From JAAZAI01 sp050942875 (lineage in GTDB: Bacteria > Verrucomicrobiota > Kiritimatiellia > RFP12 > UBA3636), in NCBI GenBank assembly GCA_050942875.1, contig JBMNOD010000083.1:1-16034 (forward strand): a stretch of DNA of 16,034 bases, given 5' to 3'. The notes beneath the pieces were generated by a model that saw nothing but the letters and a program-made list of their open reading frames with translations, ran no database searches and had not been told where the DNA came from. Both the position numbers and the translations under genes were made by a program. How positions within the stretch are numbered: position 1 is the stretch's first letter; every line of letters begins with the position of its first letter. Below are positions 13,825-16,034 of the stretch, piece after piece.

Positions 13825-13838
13825 ACCCCTCAGGGGGT
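13825..13838 (-). promoter_or_regulatory. Short hairpin in the leader of the NifU-like operon
   Basis: Stem ACCCC, loop of 4, stem GGGGT, then TTTGAACC on the coding strand, 13 bp upstream of the Shine-Dalgarno. It may shape the leader or attenuate transcription; the U-tract is only three bases. The rest of 13840-14000 is rich in overlapping AATCGG and CCGATT words, with several 7-9 bp inverted repeats, and has no gene. Confidence 0.35.
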
Positions 13839-13901
13839 GGTGAATAAATCATCAGGCTACCAAAAACTCGCCGTTGCCGCAATCGCAATCGGAGAACGGC
13901 G

Positions 13902-13916
13902 GCAATCGGTCAGTCG
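13902..13916 (+). repeat. 15-bp inverted repeat, right arm
   Basis: GCAATCGGTCAGTCG, the exact reverse complement of 12047-12061. A shorter partner, TGACCGATT at 13950-13958, forms a local 9-bp inverted repeat with 13904-13912. It lies 102 bp upstream of the NifU-like start, between that gene and tyrS. Confidence 0.75.
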
Positions 13917-14000
13917 GAGAGGTCGGCAACTCTCGGTCATGGATTGGCTTGACCGATTACGAACGGAGAACTTCAACCCTTGAATTCGCGTGGTTCGCGG

Positions 14001-15272
14001 CTAGTCGTGAATTGCTTTGACCAACCGATAGTTTTTGCGTCCTGAGCGGAGCACGAGCAACTGCCCGTCGATGATCTGCTCTGCAGAGACGATGTCGGTG
14101 GCCCCGACGCGTTCGTTGTTGAGGTAGAGGCCGCCGCCGTCGGCGAGTCGGCGCGCTTCGCCCGAACTCTTGCAGAGCCCGGCGGACGCCGCGACTTTTG
14201 TCACGGGGACGCCGACGACCTCGTCTGCGGGGATCTCGCAGGATGGTGCGTCGGCAAACACGGGCAGCAGATCCGCCGCGGTCATGCCTGCGAGCGTGCC
14301 GCCAAAGAGCGCTTCTGTTGCCTGTAGCGCCTGACGCAGACCGTCTTCGCCATGGACGCGGCGAACCACGTCCTCCGCGAGTGCCTTCTGCGCTTCGCGT
14401 TTTTCGGGCGCAGACCTGACTTGCTCCTCAAGCTGTGCGATTTCATCGGGCGAGAGAAACGTGAAGGCCTTGAGGTAGCGGATCACGTCTGCATCTTCTG
14501 AGCGCAGGAAGAACTGGTAGAAGTCGTAGCAGGAAGTCTTGTTCCGGTCGAGGTACATCGCATTGCCTTCGGACTTGCCGAACTTGCGCCCTTGGCTGTC
14601 CGTGACGAGTGGCAGCGTCTGGCCGAAGGCCTCGGTGTCACGCTGGCGATGGATGAGGTCGGTGCCTGCCGTGATGTTGCCCCACTGGTCCGAGCCGCCG
14701 ATCTGCAGGCGACAGCCGTAGGTGTCGTGGAGATGGAGAAAGTCGTAGCCCTGAAGCGTCTGGTAGCAGAACTCGGTGAAGCTCATGCCGGCGTCGGAGG
14801 CCAGGCGTTGCCGGACGCTCTCTTTGCCGAGCATGGTGCCCATGCGAAAGTGCCGGCCGACGTCGCGGAGGAACGAGATGAATGTGAACTGGCGGTGCCA
14901 GTCGTAGTTGTTCACCAGACGCGCCTGGCCGGGGCCTTCGCCGAAATCGAGGAAGCGGGAGAGGTTTTCCTTGATCCCGACGATGTTGTGGGCCACCTGT
15001 TCCTCGGCGAGCAGCTGGCGTTCGGAGGTCTTGCCCGAGGGGTCGCCAATGAGCCCCGTGGCGCCGCCGACGAGGGCGATGACGTCATGCCCCGCGCGCT
15101 GGTAGTGGCAGAGTGCCATGATTGCCACGAAGTTGCCAGCCTGCAGGCTGTCCGCCGACGGGTCGAAGCCGGCGTAGAGGGTCATCGGACGATCAAGTTC
15201 TTTGTACAAATTGGGACTGGTGCAATTGTCGAAAAGCCCGCGGGCTTTCAACGTGTCGATCACGTTTGCCAT
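14001..15272 (-). CDS. tyrS: Tyrosyl-tRNA synthetase
   Basis: 423 residues, the usual bacterial TyrRS size. It charges tRNA-Tyr with tyrosine. Class I catalytic core: GFDPSADSLQAGN (35-47), LVGGATGLIGDPSGK (67-81), QIGGSDQWGNI (190-200) and KFGKS (230-234, the KMSKS loop); the S4 RNA-binding domain is at the C-terminus (VTKVAASAGLCKSSGEARRLADGGGLYLNN). Odd: the HIGH signature reads QAGN (44-47) and the nearby DPT is DPS, so three usual ATP-contacting positions differ, although other motifs are intact. The start at 15272 follows AGGAG (15281-15285) by 8 nt; 13 further upstream codons are rejected. It lies 68 bp downstream of the PqqD-like gene on the same strand. Confidence 0.95.
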   Translation of the reverse strand: MANVIDTLKARGLFDNCTSPNLYKELDRPMTLYAGFDPSADSLQAGNFVAIMALCHYQRAGHDVIALVGGATGLIGDPSGKTSERQLLAEEQVAHNIVGIKENLSRFLDFGEGPGQARLVNNYDWHRQFTFISFLRDVGRHFRMGTMLGKESVRQRLASDAGMSFTEFCYQTLQGYDFLHLHDTYGCRLQIGGSDQWGNITAGTDLIHRQRDTEAFGQTLPLVTDSQGRKFGKSEGNAMYLDRNKTSCYDFYQFFLRSEDADVIRYLKAFTFLSPDEIAQLEEQVRSAPEKREAQKALAEDVVRRVHGEDGLRQALQATEALFGGTLAGMTAADLLPVFADAPSCEIPADEVVGVPVTKVAASAGLCKSSGEARRLADGGGLYLNNERVGATDIVSAEQIIDGQLLVLRSGRKNYRLVKAIHD

Positions 15273-15340
15273 GGTTTTATCTCCTGAATGGAAATCTTTA
15301 TCATGCCGCAATCAAAGCGGAAATGCAAATAGAAATCGAT

Positions 15341-15730
15341 TTAGTCGGGACGGGGCAGGGTGGCGACGATGACGCCGCGGCGGGTGAGGGTCTGGAAGTA
15401 CTGGCCGAGGAGGGCGCGGGACTCGAAGAAGGTCAGCTTTTCGCGCGCGGAGAATTCGTCGATGAGCTGCTCGAAGGTCTTGCGTCCGTCCACCGCTTCG
15501 TACACCTTGCGGCCGATGCCGTCGAGGACGTAGCGCTTGGCGGGGCGGAGCTTGAAGAGGCGTTGCAAGGCTTTCATCACCGCGCCTTCGTAGCGAAGCT
15601 GGACTTCGATGACGAGTTCGTCGGGGTCGTCGCTCTCGACGATCCGGACGCCGGCGTTGTGCACGGGCACGACCTTGAGCGATTCGCGGAAGCGGATTTC
15701 CTGTTGGGGGATGGTGAGGGAGGAGAGCAA
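15341..15730 (-). CDS. PqqD-like peptide-chaperone family protein
   Basis: 129 residues. The C-terminal part reads YVLDGIGRKVYEAVDGRKTFEQLIDEFSAREKLTFFESRALLGQYFQTLTRRGVIV (67-122), the pattern of PqqD (PF05402) proteins, winged-helix-like domains that present a precursor peptide to a radical SAM enzyme. No PqqA-like peptide or PqqE-like radical SAM gene is in the window, so it is an orphan; such stand-alone PqqD proteins occur widely and their role is not set. The only plausible start in frame is TTG at 15730, since a stop lies three codons upstream and the next Met is residue 52, inside the conserved region. There is no Shine-Dalgarno, and a heptamer array begins 4 bp upstream. Confidence 0.8.
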   Translation of the reverse strand: MLSSLTIPQQEIRFRESLKVVPVHNAGVRIVESDDPDELVIEVQLRYEGAVMKALQRLFKLRPAKRYVLDGIGRKVYEAVDGRKTFEQLIDEFSAREKLTFFESRALLGQYFQTLTRRGVIVATLPRPD

Positions 15731-15733
15731 GGG

Positions 15734-15754
15734 GAGTTAGGGATTAGGGGTTAG
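15734..15754. repeat. Short heptanucleotide array next to the PqqD-like start
   Basis: Three 7-bp units on the plus strand: GAGTTAG, GGATTAG, GGGTTAG. The 10-mer TAGGGGTTAG (15745-15754) also occurs in the larger heptamer array (11937-11946). It directly abuts the 64-bp tandem repeats. Confidence 0.7.
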
Positions 15755-16010
15755 TTTTAGTGAGGAGAGCGTAGAGAGGAGTGAGGAGCTTCCGCTGGGG
15801 CGCTGCCCCAGACCCCTCTTTTAGTGAGGAGAGCGTAGAGAGGAGTGAGGAGCTTCCGCTGGGGCGCTGCCCCAGACCCCTCTTTTAGTGAGGAGAGCGT
15901 AGAGAGGAGTGAGGAGTTTCCGCTGGGGCGCTGCCCCAGACCCCTCTTTTAGTGAGGAGAGCGTAGAGAGGAGTGAGGAGTTTCCGCTGGGGCGCTGCCC
16001 CAGACCCCGG
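15755..16010. repeat. Four 64-bp tandem repeats with an internal hairpin
   Basis: Units begin at 15755, 15819, 15883 and 15947, each opening TTTTAGTGAGGAG, then a purine-rich stretch, then stem CTGGGGC, loop GCT, stem GCCCCAG, then ACCCC. Units are nearly identical: 1 and 2 have GGAGCTTCC where 3 and 4 have GGAGTTTCC, and the last ends GG instead of TC. The unit length is not a multiple of 3, and stops interrupt the frames, so it is non-coding. It lies upstream of the PqqD-like gene and is a likely variable-number locus. Bases 16011-16034 hold nothing I can assign. Confidence 0.95.
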
Positions 16011-16034
16011 AAAATTTACCTGCGTTGGTTGATG

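Noticed and set aside
12004..13983. 659-codon open frame on the plus strand opposite the NifU-like/GGGtGRT genes
   Set aside because: Antisense shadow of two recognised conserved genes; repetitive Ala/Asp/Gly content and no family signature.
16016..16034. Possible 3' end of a further minus-strand gene (reads INQRR then TAA)
   Set aside because: Only five codons are visible before the window edge, too few to support a gene.

Overview
The window is high-GC, gene-dense bacterial DNA with no phage or plasmid backbone. I infer an anaerobic member of the PVC superphylum, most like Kiritimatiellota or Lentisphaerota. The signs are a NifU-like scaffold paired with a GGGtGRT protein (typical of anaerobes), secreted proteins of the W..PANW glycine-rich beta type, a REP-associated tyrosine transposase (RAYT), and many short intergenic hairpin repeats. 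This placement is an inference from family content; there is no rRNA or other phylogenetic marker apart from tyrS.

Left part (1-4700, minus strand): one tight operon led by a promoter near 4670-4696. It encodes a secreted or lipid-anchored protein with a CBM4_9-like domain, a secreted glycine-rich beta-repeat protein, and two nearly identical tandem polysaccharide-deacetylase-like proteins, the second cut by the window edge. It looks like a cell-surface or glycan-processing locus.

Middle part (4700-11510): a 450-bp cluster of hairpin repeats with REP-like GTAG or GTGG heads; a lower-GC two-gene module (a 77-residue protein overlapping an ADP-ribosyltransferase-like protein, arranged like a toxin-antitoxin pair); the threonine-degradation pair tdh-kbl on the plus strand; a RAYT transposase flanked by copies of a second short repeat; then a PSP1 (RicT/YaaT-like) gene translationally coupled to a small lipoprotein gene.

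Right part (11510-16034, minus strand): a minimal zincin metallopeptidase, the NifU-like/GGGtGRT pair, tyrS and an orphan PqqD-like gene. The spacers hold heptanucleotide arrays, a 15-bp inverted repeat bracketing the Fe-S pair, and four 64-bp tandem repeats containing a strong hairpin.

The best candidates for something not yet described are the GTAG/GTGG hairpin cluster with covarying stems in the same window as a RAYT, the ART-like two-gene module, and the recurring 7-bp arrays that sit directly in front of two genes lacking Shine-Dalgarno sequences.
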